DNA of 64,000 nucleotides, from contig QKWP01000636.1 of assembly GCA_003550325.1 (NCBI GenBank), forward strand, positions 24,508-88,507, in the 5' to 3' direction. Origin of the DNA: Gigaspora rosea (lineage: Eukaryota > Glomeromycota > Glomeromycetes > Diversisporales > Gigasporaceae). Positions 23,449 to 35,290 of the stretch are shown here, piece by piece. The first letter of the stretch is position 1. Each line of letters opens with the position of its first letter. Under the pieces are notes generated by a model that was not told where the DNA came from, searched no databases, and saw only the letters and a program-made list of their open reading frames with translations. The position numbers and the translations under genes were made by a program.

Positions 23449-23975
23449 TTGATACAAAATAAAGGCAAAAGAGAGGAGCTAAAAAAGGCATTACAGCAAA
23501 ATCTGGGTCTGAAAGATCTATTGTTTTATACAGATGGTTCGGTAAAGTGCGATAATTTAGATAGAAATAGTAAATTAGGGTATAATTTAGTACAAGTGGA
23601 TAAAAAGGGACAGGTTGTCAGAGACATAAAAGGGAAGATGCAAAAGTGGATTTCTTCAACTAGACCAGAACTCATGGGAATTTTTTGCTCAATTCTAATA
23701 GCACCAGAAAATAGCAATGTGGTAGTAAGATCAGATAGCCAAGCTGCTATTGCTGCAATTAGGAAGAGAAATATTATAAAAAGAACAAGAGACTAGCTAA
23801 AGATTAGTAACCAGACAATTACGTGTGCTATTAGAAAAGCAGTAGAAACTAAAAACATACACCTAACCCTAGAAAAAGTCAAGGCACACTTAGGAGAAGA
23901 GTTTAATGAACAAGCGGATGCTTTAGCAAAACTGGTATGCAGCGAAAAAGAAACAACAGAAGTAGGATCAATTGA
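23449..23975 (+). pseudogene. LINE A ORF2 part 3: RNase H
   Basis: The RNase H core is seen as LLFYTDGSV (first Asp, 23518), STRPELMGIFCSIL (Glu), VVVRSDSQAAIAAI (second Asp) and, after a TAG at 23794, VKAHLGEEFNEQADALAK (last Asp). All four acidic positions survive although the frame is interrupted. The 22721-23448 stretch before it is a degenerate linker with several stops. Confidence 0.85.
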
Positions 23976-24452
23976 GTGCAGAGATTTTATCTATAAATTG
24001 GAATGGAAAAAGAATAAGGTTGAAATTCCAATTAGAAGCTTTATTAAAAAATATATAAATACCTACTTCAGAGTTAGCTGTTCAATATATTGGTACCAGA
24101 AGAAGGATGCAGAGAGTTTGGAGGTTAGACGAATAAACTGGAGAGTATATAAAAGCCTACTAATACTCACCAAAAGGCTCAAGGAAGAAGCCTGGAAGAA
24201 AATAACACCTGGAGCTTTAGAATCAGAGCCTTCAATTGTCTATTAGCTACTATGTGCCAGAGAGCTAAGCACAGACCGGACCTCTACTCGACAACAGTCT
24301 GTAGAAAATGCAAGATGAATGAGGAAACCTTTGATCATCTAACATCTTGTCCAATAGACCAGAACGTATGGGAAGAGGAAGAAGCTAAACTCTATGTAAT
24401 GTATTTATTTAACAATAAAGCAATGTTTGTTAATTTTTTAAATTTTATATAA
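23976..24452 (+). pseudogene. LINE A C-terminal zinc-knuckle region
   Basis: After RNase H, a tryptophan-rich segment (INWRVYKSLL) leads, across a frameshift near 24200, to CRKCKMNEETFDHLTSC: a C-x2-C-x7-H-x4-C knuckle common at the end of fungal LINE polyproteins. The frame ends at 24452 in sequence that is no longer LINE-like. Confidence 0.75.
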
Positions 24453-24559
24453 TATTTTTGTGTTTTGTTATTTATCAATTCATAGCTTTATTAAAAGCTA
24501 CATATTTTTTCAATACTAATTTAAATCGGAATAGAATTAAAACAATGCTAGTTTTCTTT

Positions 24560-26330
24560 TAAAAAAAGTAGGTCATGAACCATGTTGGGATGATAACAAT
24601 TTCGTTTATCAGTTATAACATTTCTGGCGTCAAAAAAGAGATATTCTAATAGGACTGAGGTTCCTGGAATTGCCAAAAATTTTTGTGCTTGCTGTGCCAT
24701 TAGAGGTAAGAGTTAATTTATTATTTCACCAAAAAACTAACAGGTTATATTATTCATAAAAAGGATTAAAAAAATCATATTTTATCATTTGGGTATATCA
24801 AAATATATCTTTAATTCAGATTCAATGGGACAAATGGGCTAAGAAATTTCTTCAAAAAGTGAATTGAATAATAAAAAAGATGGATTATTTTTAATAGAGG
24901 GTGTTGTTGAGTATATATTTTTTGCTTTTTTCATTTTGCATTTTAATTCATCTTTTATTATCTCTAACTTTTCTGACTCAAAGCTTAAATCTTTAAATCT
25001 TGGGTCAAGAATAGTAGCGATATACTCTTCTGCTCCTGGTTCATCCTAGCAGTTTCCAAATGAAATTTCTATCTCGTCATACATATCACAAACAATTGAA
25101 TGTTTAAGAGTTGCTTTCTTTTGAAACAGATGTTCTTGTAATCTTTTAATTAGAGGTAACATCATTGAAAAGGTAGAATAATAATCTCTACCTACTATAA
25201 TTGTAATATTTGCAAAAGGGCCTAGCAACTCAACTAATTCCTGAACTCCTAACAATTCTTCTTCATTAAGGAGCAAATTTTCCAATATTTTGGTATAATT
25301 TCTAATACTTCTTTCTTTATTTTTTGCAAGATCTTCTTGAACTTTTTTATAGCTTATAAAGAGAAAGTAGACATTTTAACAACAAATAAATTGAGTTTCA
25401 CCTTATCATAGTATCATTAGAAATCAGATCTAGACTGAAATATCTTTATTATTCTGTAATGGATCTTTTTCTTTAGCTATTTCAACCTGTACTAATCATA
25501 ACATTTCTCTAAATTTATCTTTTTTGGCAATAAATGCATTTAGAGCTTTTGTGCGGTTAATCAATTCAATAGCATATTTTAAACCGTCCGTAACCCCAAG
25601 CTGGATTGTGTGAGCTGTATATCGTACATGTAAAGTTTCAAGATTATTTAATTACCAATCCGAATAAGATCAGTACTATAGCTATATTATTACTATATAT
25701 GAAATTGGGGATAAACAATATAAACAATATATTAGTAAATCTGATTATGACCCTTATGAAAAGTTTTGTTTGTACTAAGTAAATATTATTTTTTAATATA
25801 AGTAAACTTGTAGAGCAGGTTCTTGTGCATCTACTGATAAAACTTCATTAAAATCGGACCTGTAGATAAGAAGATATGAGTAGTGATGCCACCAAAATTG
25901 ATTTTTGAAAAAGGCCTATTTCGTCTTCATTAGAGAAAATTAAAAATTTTTATAAGGAAGAGCAAATAAAATTTACATAGATATGTTCTTTATAATTTCG
26001 TCTATTCAAAAAAAGTATCAAATAATTTTGTCTTTCAAGTAAAATAGGTCAAAAACAATTTCGTCTTCAAATTTTAATTTCGGGTTTTAGAACCTGAAAT
26101 GCTTTCGTCCTCGTGTATAGATATGTCTTTAAAATTCTTTAAATCATATAAAAATTTTATATATACAGGCCTGTTTCAGATTTTGTACTATATTGTTTAT
26201 ATATTTGTTTTGTCCAAATTCTAAATATAAAAATATTGCTAATCTTATCTGAATTGGCAATTAATGCTTTTACAATTGAGCTAGCATTATCAGTTACGCC
26301 TGCTACACATTTGTCACGTAAGCACTATTT
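24560..26330 (-). pseudogene. hAT transposase, middle and C-terminal part
   Basis: Read from 26330 downwards: CVAGVTDNASSIVKALIANS (second catalytic Asp region, about 26230-26310), a foreign or decayed stretch, YTAHTIQLGVTDGLKYAIEL (about 25560-25620), ELLGPFANITIIVGRDYYST (about 25165-25225), EEYIATILDPRFKDLSF (about 24985-25040) and AQKFLAIPGTSVLLEYLFFD (about 24635-24700), which is the dimerisation domain. The blocks are in hAT order but in shifting frames with stops. The N-terminal zinc finger and first Asp are missing; an N-terminal hAT fragment lies far away at 37193-38059. Confidence 0.85.
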
Positions 26331-26362
26331 AGCTAACTCTTTTTATAAACAATTTTCAATAT

Positions 26363-26552
26363 GGGAATGAGTCAGTAGAAAAGGGTCAAATTTTTTCCAA
26401 ATAAAAGTTTTCTTGACTTTAAGCTTAAATATCTTAACAACTATCTTAAAAAAATTTTTAGCAAATTTGATCAAATAGTTATCAAGATATTTTAGTTTAA
26501 AAATTAAAAAAATTTTACTAAAAACGATTTGTCTCTTTTCTACTAACTTACC
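26363..26552. repeat. GGGGTGAGTCAGTAGAAAA short element, intact 190-bp copy
   Basis: Starts GGGAATGAGTCAGTAGAAAA and ends with the near complement TTTTCTACTAACTTACC. It is the uninterrupted relative of 7180-7924 and serves as the empty site for the TTAA-specific palindrome. It interrupts the 5' side of the hAT transposase remnant. Confidence 0.75.
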
Positions 26553-26559
26553 TATATGT

Positions 26560-27165
26560 TTTTTTTTTATGTTTTTCTACTGGGAACTACCCAGAGGTGG
26601 CATGTGGTCGCTTTTTATTAACTCATTATTTCAAAGGTCTTTTTATATACAGGGAATTCCTAATTTATACCTCCCTCCAATCGTCTGTTTTTCCCAGCTG
26701 ACTCTAGCAGATCAACCATGTCCAGTGCCCCGTACCATAGGATCATAGGTAGCTTAAAGTGACTACACATCCCTCCAGTACGCTATCTAGGTTGGCCGTT
26801 TTTTCATCTACCCGAGAGCTACTTTTTTTTTTTAGTCGGTGTAGCATTAGGTTCCTGATTTCTTACTTCCTAATTCAGTCATTTATCCTTTCCTTTTTAT
26901 AGTGGATAGTCTTTATGTTTACGACATTTTTTGTTAGATTTTTTCCTTTTTCTGGATGCTGCATAACCCCGTGGCTATGTCATGCAACTCATTATTGTTG
27001 TAGTACTATGTCCGGAAACGGTAGAGAGATTCAACGCCTCATCATAGATCTTTTTGCTATTCGTGGTCCTAACACAGTTTCTGTCATCCACTAGACTCGA
27101 ACCGGCGACCTTGCGAATAGGACCCCAGAGCGCTAACTACTGCGCTATCCGACCCAGGGTTCTCC
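26560..27165 (-). mobile_element. tRNA-derived SINE
   Basis: On the minus strand the 5' end at about 27165 carries a clear Pol III tRNA-like head: A box TAGCGCAGTAGTTAGCG (27129-27145) and B box GGTTCGAGTC (27094-27103). About 500 bp of unrelated body follows, then an A-rich tail (T-rich at 26560-26580 on the plus strand). It is richer in GC than its surroundings. A clean target duplication was not seen. The small minus-strand frame over the head is only the translated tRNA-like sequence. Confidence 0.8.
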
Positions 27166-27263
27166 TCCATAAGTTTGAATGTATGTGAATATGGAAAACT
27201 TTTATTGTAAGTAAAGTTTGTGCATTTCAAACTTGGAAGAGAGCCAATGAGCCATAATTCCAA

Positions 27264-27497
27264 CATCGGCAAATTTTATATATAGATATATATCGATTAC
27301 TAACCAGTAAGATATATATCGATACTAAATACCTCTGCTGATTTCTATTAATAGTGATAGTAATCGATATATATCTGGTTATCTGATTTCAATCGATTAC
27401 TATCACTATCAATAGAAATCGGCAGGAGTATTTAGTATCGATATATATCTTACCCAATTAGTCATTGATATATATCTATATATAAAATTTGCTGATG
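27264..27497. repeat. 234-bp palindromic short element
   Basis: CATCGGCAAATTTTATATAT at the left and its near complement ending GCAAAT...GCTGATG at the right begin arms of about 100 bp rich in ATCGATATATATC. The same end (ATTTGCTGATG or ATTTCCTGATG) is seen at about 35995 and 880, linking it to the core repeat found there. Confidence 0.65.
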
Positions 27498-27524
27498 ATA
27501 TAGACATTAATTGATATATATTTG

Positions 27525-27645
27525 ATATGATATTAATTAATAATTATTATATTCACATAATCATGCTTTTTGCAAATTTTTAAACGTTTTACAGGTTTTT
27601 GCAAGTTTTTGCAATTTAATATAAAATTATTTATTTATTTATTAT
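27525..27645. repeat. Dispersed TTTGCAAGTTTTTGCAATTT repeat
   Basis: About 120 bp shared with 17985-18125 and 40475-40575, each ending in an ATTTATTATT-type run. At two of the three sites it directly precedes a member of the roughly 350-bp element family, so it may be part of a larger repeat. Confidence 0.5.
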
Positions 27646-27654
27646 TGTCGGCAT

Positions 27655-27975
27655 TGTCAAATCACACTACTGGTGTCCAACACCACTATAATTTTTATTT
27701 TGAGTTGTAGTATAACATAAAAATTAGGTGTAATACAAATTTTTGGATATTTTTAAAAAATAACTAGAATGCAAAAACTTGTTTATAAAATTATTTTTGA
27801 GGCTCTAACAAAAAAAATTCCTCATAAAATTTTGGTATAATCAATGCCCCTGCCCGATCCCAGGTCTTAATCCTAACCCTAATATTAATCGAAATTTAGT
27901 TTCTGTTTTTATTTTGATTTGCATGTTATATGAATTTCATATTACTGGTGCTGAACACTATGGTGCGATATAACA
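27655..27975. repeat. 350-bp element family with TAACCCTAA interior, copy 1
   Basis: One of four copies (others at 40591-40950, 43582-43936 and 48871-49190). They share short inverted ends around CTGGTG, a RATCAGGTGTAA-type phrase, TTTTGTYTATRAAACTAC-type wording and an interior TAACCCTAATATTAA. Non-coding. Confidence 0.6.
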
Positions 27976-28309
27976 TTTCTAGCGTCAGATCTGCATCAGA
28001 TACCGATTTTTAGGTGACGCACGTCATCTGCCGATTGGTCATCTGACGTGCGTGAGTTGTAATCGTAGGTTTTAAACTGACACACTATTATAATCCCATG
28101 TTTAACAAATACTAATTATCGTGATACGTTCCATACTAACATTGCCTTTTAGATCGAAATCTTTATTCAATTTAAAAAAAATAAAGTACGCCATCCGGCG
28201 TCCCCTCAGAAGGGGTTTAATAAAAAAAAAATTTAAAAAAAAAATACAATTTAACAAACGACACGAAAACAACACAATCCGCACCAACTGAATACCACAT
28301 ACCAAAAAA

Positions 28310-28850
28310 CTAAAAAAAGCAGGACAAGCACGAACTCCAACGATGTACTAACGACAGATTTTGCGATGGCGACTTCAACAATGAATTCTACGACAACATC
28401 AACGACGACGATTCACCTACAGTGAAATTAAATTAGAAGAAAAAAAAAGAACGTTAGTCAGGTATGAAAAAAAAACACAATGCTAAAAAGGAAGAATTCA
28501 TATACTAAAGAAACGTAAACACAAACCAAGCCACAAACTCCAATGACGACTCCCACAGCAACTCCAACAACAATTCCAAAGACCTACAACAAAATCATAC
28601 CTAAAAAAAAAAAAAAAAAGCATAACACCGAAGAGAAGAATTCATACACAAAAAAATAAAAATTTAGCAAAACTTACGAACGAAATTTATAACAGCACCA
28701 ACGACGGCGATTCCAACGGCTCCAACGTCGACTCCAACGACGGCTCCCACGATGATTCCAATGACCTACATTGAAATCATATCTAGAAAAAAAAAGCGTT
28801 AGTGATGTGAAAAAAAAACACAATACCGAAAGGGAAGCGAAAGCCACGAA
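28310..28850. repeat. Three tandem units of ACG-rich and A-run sequence
   Basis: A unit of about 150-190 bp occurs three times: a CTCCAACGACGACTCCAAC-type triplet tract, a GACCTACAAYGAAATCATA-type phrase, an A run, then GAAGAATTCATA or GGGAAGCG wording. It lies wholly inside the TIR element and borders the kinase fragment. Confidence 0.55.
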
Positions 28851-28990
28851 TGTTGTAAAATGTTTCCGCTATGTAAGTCTCGGTAAACAAGTTCTTTTGA
28901 ATGAATCGATTCAAGATCCAAAGCTATATAGTAAAAGAGACTCAACTTATCTTTCCATTCCAATTGTAGTACTTGTACAAGATTTTGTCG
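28848..28990 (-). pseudogene. Captured protein-kinase catalytic-loop fragment
   Basis: The minus-strand frame reads WKDKLSLFYYIALDLESIHS then KELVYRDLHSGNILQ: the helix before the catalytic loop and the RDLHSGN loop itself (catalytic Asp and Asn of protein kinases). Only about 45 residues are kinase; the glycine-rich loop, VAIK lysine and DFG are absent, and both sides are unrelated sequence. The wording resembles the tyrosine-kinase-like families greatly expanded in arbuscular mycorrhizal fungi, which is from general knowledge. It is a dead exon scrap that could still yield small RNA against its parent genes. Confidence 0.75.
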
Positions 28991-29403
28991 TAACAAGCCT
29001 TCTGGTGCAAGCTTAATGACTTTAACAAGGGTTAAAAGACTCCAACGGCATAGTAATGTAAAAAAAGAAAAAAAAAAGTGCCAAAAGTGCAAAAAGCTTA
29101 CCTGAAGTGGTTTGTGCGATACAAAGATTATATGGTACTGGTGCAATTATAATAAACCTTGTTAATGATAATAATCCAGGTTGATGCTAAAAGAGTTAAA
29201 GCTAACTCTACAAAAAAAAGCTATATAAAAAAAAAATAAAATAATAATAACGAAAAAAATTTTTTTTTGATTTTGATGATCTTGCGTCAGATTACAACCC
29301 ACGCACGTCAGATGACCAATCGGCAGATGACGTGCGTCACCTGAAAATCGACATCTAACGCCCGTCGGATTAGATCTGACGCGCGTCAGATTAGATCTGA
29401 CGC

Positions 29404-30189
29404 AAGAAGCGATTTGAGGCACAACATATTCACTTATATTTCTCATATTTGCTATTTCTTGCAAAGTGTCGGAAAAGTTAGAATAGGTATACTTGTAAGA
29501 TTATATGTTTTCACAATTGAGTCTACATATAATGTGGAGTATAGTTTATTTTTAAATTATGCATAGTATGTAGTATGGTATCATACCTAATAGACTGATG
29601 ATCAGATAGTTAATTTTTGTATTACGTACGTACGTATTTGATGCATGTTACAGATTTCCAATTTGTAAGATTGGAAAAATTTGAATAACGACAGTGTAGA
29701 TGTACATACTACCAGATGCACTGAAATACGATATAAATCAAGACAGTAAAAAAAAAAAGATGATTCTTGGTGTTATTTTTTTAATTGGCATCTTACGCAC
29801 CCAAATTTTTATTAAGATTAGAATGTCAAATATGCTTGCATATTTTAATTAAATTAAAGAATAGTTCCTTATCAGTTATTAAAAAATGTAAATAATAAAA
29901 ATTTGATTTTAATATATATACATATATAATCAATTTTTAATATATAAAAAAAGTTACATAAACTATTAAGCGTGAATACGATTGATAAATTTTTGATCAA
30001 TTTAAAATTGTGATGCAGAAATGTATTTATAAGCTTGTATATAATAAAAATTACTTTTACTCTCTTAATCGTATCTATAATTTTTTTTTAATTCGAAGGT
30101 CAACAATAAGTAAATATTTGAAATCATTTGATTTCTAGTTGTTTTTCATAACCATTAATTAAATATTGTTTGATTGAATTTTAAAGAAT
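29404..30189. other. Gene-free AT-rich stretch upstream of the transposase gene
   Basis: No coding frame. A lone CTTGCAAAGTGTCGG phrase sits at 29459, related to the tract at 34560-35290. A GTACGTACGTA microsatellite lies at about 29627. The left terminal repeat of the transposon that should begin somewhere here was not found. Confidence 0.45.
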
Positions 30190-33100
30190 ATGATTATTGA
30201 AATACAATCCGATGATGAGAATTTACATATTGAAAAAATAATTCAAATTTCAAAAATGAATTTGATGAAGCATCAGTAATTGATTTAACATCAAATCTAT
30301 CGAATCATAAAAGTTTATATGATAATGAGTCTGAAGTTAGTATAACTTAAATAAATTTAATGGATTTAATGATTAATTTATATATTTGATTAAAATAGAT
30401 TTATAATTGATCTAAATATTTTTAGAATGAATTGGCAAAAGTTAATTATCATGAAATCGAAGATAATGAGCATAATAAAAATGAAGATATTGAGTATAGT
30501 GAAATCAAAGATGCTGATTATAATGAAATTGACGATATTGATTATAATAGTTTTGAAGATACCAATTATAATGAGATTGAGGATACTGATTATAATGATC
30601 TTGAAGATACTAGTTATGATACAAATGAAATTCATTTAATAACAGAAAGCTTGCGAGTAAATGAAATTCAGCATACAATTTTTCCTATGGAATATCCACC
30701 TACATCGTCTAAAGGCATTGCAATTTGTTATAATATAAAAAATTGGGAATCATATGAAGCAGCATTTGAAAATGTAAGTAATCATATTTAATTTATAATT
30801 TATTATAAAATTAAACTTTATATTTTATATTAATACCTACTTTATTATAAGATGCAATATATGACCGGAAAACCAATGGGTGGTGGTGAAAAGGCAATTT
30901 GGAGTCCTTATTTAAATTGTACTGTAAAAAAATATTACAGAACATGTACAGGTGTAAAAAACTGCATGTTCTTAGATAATTCAATTAAAGACACAAGTCA
31001 TACTGAAGTCGATATAAGCAAGGATTTTATTCAACAAAATGATGAAATTTCACTTTTACAAAAAACAAAAGAGGCTGTAAGCAAATAAACTTAATTTATA
31101 TTTATATAATATATTATATTGTTAATTAAATTTAATTGTTTATTAAATTTCAATAAAAAATTTCTTGCAATGAAAGAAATAAAATGTCCTTATAATGAAC
31201 AAAAATGCCATGGCAATTTTGTAGTACAAAAGCGATCAAAAAATATTTCAAATGCAACAGATGAATGGTTTATTGGTTGTAGCCGCTGGTGGGAAAAAGA
31301 AAAAGGAAAACATTTTTTTCAACCATTAAAAAAAGATGTTGATCCAATTTTACTTAATAAATTATTTAAAAATGAACCGGTATTTTAATTTATACTTTTA
31401 ATTATTAATTTATTGTATTATTTTATTAATTAATAAACTTACTTTAGATTAATTTATCAAGTAATACAAATTCATGTTCAGTTATTCTTTCTACAAAATC
31501 ACATAGTACTAAATGTAGTAAATATTTATATATTATATTTAAATATTAAATAATAATTTATTAATTTTATTTTAAATTCTTTTAGGTTTTTTACATAAAG
31601 ATTCAAATGGCATTATAGAGGAAGGAAAAATTATTAAAAAAAGCTGCGATGTTACTTTTTATAAATTTATTCCATGTGATTTAAAAAAAACACCATATGT
31701 TATATTGGTTAGTAAAGGTATACATAAACATTCACCACCACCACCTGAAAGAGTTCCAAAAGAAATTATGAATAAATTAAAAACAATGATTGAAACAGCA
31801 AGTGGTGATTTAGTAGATATATCTCCACGAAAATTAATATCTAGTAAGTAAATATATCTCCACGAAAATTAATATCTAGTAAGTAAATATATCTCCACGA
31901 AAATTAATATCTAGTAAATAAATATTTAATAGTTTATAATAATAATTAATAATATTATTACTAATATATATTATATAATATAAATAGGTAATCTTATTAA
32001 AGCTACTTTTGGAACTAATTATCTCTCAGAAGTTCATGCGTTACTTAATAATTTAGATAAATTAAGACATTTAGTTTCAAAAGTTCAAAAAGAACATAAT
32101 CCTTATGGGCAAGGTATTCTTGGTTTAACTTATAACATATGGAAAGAAAAAAAAGAATATGAAGATTATATTCAACAAGCAGGTAAATAACAAATAATTT
32201 AAATAATTAAATAGTGTATTATAATTATGTAATTGTTTATAATTAAATATTTAACAAAAATGATAAATTTAATATATATATAGGCGTATTTGCTGATGGA
32301 CAAATTATGGTGATTTGTATTTCTAAATTACAAGCAGAAGCTTGGAAATCTCTTGAATACTTTGAAATTGATGTAGCATTCAAACGTGTTCAAGGAAATA
32401 TTAATGAACTTGAAATAAATTCTTATAATGAATGCTATAAAATTGGTAAAACTATTATTTATTATATATATATTTTATATTTAATTTTATTATTACTAAT
32501 TTATAATTTAATATTTAGCATTAACATATGCTCGTGTATTTACAAATATTACAAGCTCTATTGCATATGAACGAATGTTTAGTGCATTATTTAATTGGAT
32601 TAATCAATTAACTAATTCTTTTCCAAAAATTTTTCATATTGATGGAGCTGGATGGAAATGTATTCTTGGTGACTTAGATCAAGCTCAAGCTAAAGGCTTA
32701 GGGCTTGCGCTTAATAAGCTTTATTCAAATTTAACATAGGAAGAACATTTGCTTCATATTTTTAAGAGCTGTAGAATACATTATAATAGGTATATAGATT
32801 TATTATATTTTATCTATTAAAATAAAATTTTTTATTTAATTTAAAAATATATATTATTTATTTTTAGAAACATCAAAAATAATAAATATTCTAGTCATAT
32901 TAAGCATTTAATGTATGAATATCCAAATGCTAATACAAATGAAAGAGTTGAAGAAATTTTTCAAATATTAAAAGGACCCAATAAACCAAATATAAATGGT
33001 TAATATTAATTAATTTAATTATTCTAAAATTTTTTATAATATATAATTTATTTTTTTTAATTTTTTTTAGATTGGATTGCATATTATTCAATTTCTTGGA

Positions 33101-33916
33101 TACGTGGTTCATTGAACTATATTTATTCATTTATTAGTAATGATATTTGGGATAAAGCTCCAGACAATACTAATGTTGCTGAAGCATGCCATTCAAATGC
33201 AAATCGGGATGGTAAATTTTTATCACTTGAGAATGCAATTTTAATGTAAGTTAATTAAGTTTTAAAATTTTTTAAATTTTTTTTTTTTTTTTAAATGTTA
33301 AAGATGAGACCTTGCTTTTATCTTTATTAAATTTAATAGAAACTTTTTACAATACTGAAAGAAATTTCATTTTTTTAAATCTAATGCTAAGAATAAAAAC
33401 TCAGACATATATCTAAGTAAACCTAAATACTTATCTGTGGCCTAAACCTAATTTTTTAAATTTTTATTACATATTTAAATTTATTAAGACTATTACTTTA
33501 ATAAGAGCTAAAAGGTATGAACAAGAAATTTTATAGCATGTAATACTCAAAAGAAATATGGAATTCGTAAAACTGGCAAAAATCTTGGAGTAATAGCATG
33601 TGAAAAACAAGCTATTTGCAGATCAGGTAAATTTTTATTAATATATAATAATAATTTAATATTAAATATTAAATATAAATTTTATAGCAAAAAAAAAAGA
33701 GCGAATTCTATTAGTAAAGCAGAATCATCTACTAAATCAAAGCGAACAAAAAGAATTAAAAAAATTGAAAACTCTCAAGATTTAACAGATACGTTGGCTG
33801 AATTTGATTTAGAAAAAGAAGAAAAAATTCTACTTTTAAAGAAAAAAAAATTAGAATTAGAAGAAAGGGAGTTGAAAATTGAAAAAGAAAATCAAGAATT
33901 AGGTCTTAAAGAATAG
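30190..33916 (+). pseudogene. Intron-rich MULE-like DDE transposase, copy A
   Basis: About 13 exons of 70-350 bp separated by AT-rich GT-AG introns, e.g. exons 30426-30773, 30852-31076, 32284-32445, 32519-32789 and 33071-33245. An acidic N-terminus is followed by two Cys/His zinc-binding regions (FIGCSRWW...H and SKGIHKHSPPPPE, resembling WRKY/GCM1 fingers). Then come the first Asp (YFEIDVAFKRV), the second Asp with CxxH (CILGDLDQAQAKGLG...KSCRIHYNR) and the Glu (NVAEACHSN), and a Lys/Glu coiled coil at the C-terminus. Damage includes a frameshift in exon 1, a lost acceptor near 31153 and a TAG at about 32738 where copy B has Trp. MULE-like by the CxxH between D2 and E; KDZ is the alternative. 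Confidence 0.75.
31817..31921. repeat. 35-bp x 3 tandem duplication across a splice donor
   Basis: The unit (31817-31851, 31852-31886, 31887-31921) covers the last codons of an exon plus its donor CTA|GTAAGT, repeated three times; the third has GTAAAT. The unit is not a multiple of three, so use of the second donor would shift the frame. Confidence 0.9.
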
Positions 33917-34559
33917 AGTATTTAAAGATGTAATTAATTTAGAATTCTTTGCATTACATAATATGAATATAATAATATGAATGGTAATGCAAATATGCAA
34001 TTACTACAAACATAGTCTGGATTATTTTCATTAGTGACACACATAAGGATAAGACAAAATGCTTTAATTATTAATCATGCAAAAAGTGTGGAATCATAAT
34101 TTTTAGCATAATGATTCAAACCTCTTAATCGTTTTTAGTTCATAAATATAACTATATACACATTTGATTGCCAAACCATATGTACACATATTTGAATAGG
34201 TAATACAATATATATATTAATTAAATATGCAAATGAAACGATTTATAGTAAAAGACAAAAGCACATCATTGAAAATAAAAAAATTCTAATTATTTTTATC
34301 GATATTAGGTCCTGGTTCATTATAATCTGGTCTTGGTCTTATCAAAGACCGATCCATCACTATAAAGTAGTTAAAATTAACAGTTATACATTTTAAATTA
34401 ATTCAGTTGATAAACTTTATTATCTTATAATTTAGTTATATTATAGTTAATTTAATATTAAGTAGACGATCATATTCAACTCAGAAGAGCACAGAATCAT
34501 TAGCATACTCAATTCAGAAAAAAACAAATTTACTAGCGTACTCAACTCTGCAACGTGTG
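33917..34559. other. Gene-free stretch with a hAT-like terminus
   Basis: Mostly AT-rich spacer downstream of the transposase gene. At about 34320-34362 the sequence reads, on the minus strand, TAGTGATGGATCGGTCTTTG, resembling a hAT terminal repeat, without a partner in the window. Confidence 0.4.
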
Positions 34560-35290
34560 TAGACTCTATTGTAAATCAGATGACCCTACTTGTAAAGTTC
34601 AAGAAAAGTTAGGTTATTTTCTTGCAAAGTTTCGAAAGTAAGGAATAAATAAAATAAAATAAAATTAAAAAAATAAATAAAAAAAAACAAACAAAAACAA
34701 AACTAAAAAAATAACAAAAAAAAACAAAAACAAAAAAATAAACTATTATATTTGCTTATATTCGCTCATATTTGCTTATATTCAATTATATTTTCATATT
34801 CACGACTTCTTGCAAAGTGCCAGAGACGTTAGAATTGGCATTCTTGTAAAGTGCCGGAAAAGTCAAATCGTTTTCTTGCAAGGTTATAAAAGAAGTAAGA
34901 GATAAATAAAATAAAATAAAAAGTAAAAAAAAAAGAAAACAACAAAAAACAAAAATATAAGCAAACTAAATAAAAAAATAAATGAAGCCCCAAATCTTCA
35001 TTTCTTTGAATGTAATCTTGCAATTCAGAAATCGACAAAGGTTTTTGCAAAGTGCTGGAATAAAATAAATTAATAAAAATAAACCAAAAAAAACAAAAAC
35101 AAAAAACATGAAACGAAAAAATAAATAAAGCGAAACTTTGCAAAAACTTGCATTCTTGAATTTCGAAATTGCTAAAGTAATTAGTTGTATGTTCTTGCAA
35201 AGTGTCGAAAGGCTGCGCAAAGTGCCTAAAAGTTGTTGGATTTCTTGCAAAGTGCCAGTAGTAAAGTGTAGAAATAAAATAAAAAAATTA
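34560..35290. repeat. Tract of dispersed CTTGCAAAGTGCCGGAA words with A-rich spacers
   Basis: TTCTTGCAAAGTGCC-type words occur at least six times (about 34620, 34809, 34840, 35190, 35245 and others), joined by AAATAAAATAAA runs and GAAAAGTC phrases. The same words recur at 29459, 41930-42010 and 42640-43190. The minus-strand frames here are only translations of the A-rich runs. Confidence 0.6.

Larger units (their letters stand above)
18711..24452 (+). mobile_element. Decayed APE-type LINE with RNase H, copy A
   Basis: A non-LTR retrotransposon with ORF1, then AP-like endonuclease, reverse transcriptase, RNase H and a C-terminal zinc knuckle, all on the plus strand. The order places it with the Tad/I/R1-type LINEs. 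Reading is broken by several frameshifts and stops. The 3' end is lost: after the zinc knuckle the frame runs into unrelated AT-rich sequence at about 24400, with no A tail found. The GC content of the coding parts is clearly above the flanks. Confidence 0.9.
27979..29403. mobile_element. TIR element carrying a captured kinase fragment (Pack-type)
   Basis: Long terminal inverted repeats: GGTGACGCACGTCATCTGCC then GATTGGTCATCTGACGTGCG at 28013-28052, with the complement at about 29287-29342 and an outer GCGTCAGATCT at both ends. The right end repeats GATCTGACGCGCGTCAGATT. Between them lie tandem ACG-rich units and a fragment of a protein-kinase gene. A TIR element with host gene sequence and no transposase matches the Pack-MULE type of element. 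The target duplication is not clear, so the superfamily is inference. Confidence 0.7.

Noticed and set aside
27084-27165. tRNA gene
   Set aside because: The A and B boxes are good, but it is the head of a 600-bp SINE with an A-rich tail, and the acceptor stem does not close as a normal tRNA.
34829-35250. Membrane-protein genes suggested by Phe-rich minus-strand frames
   Set aside because: The frames are translations of AAATAAAA-type runs and have no conserved features.
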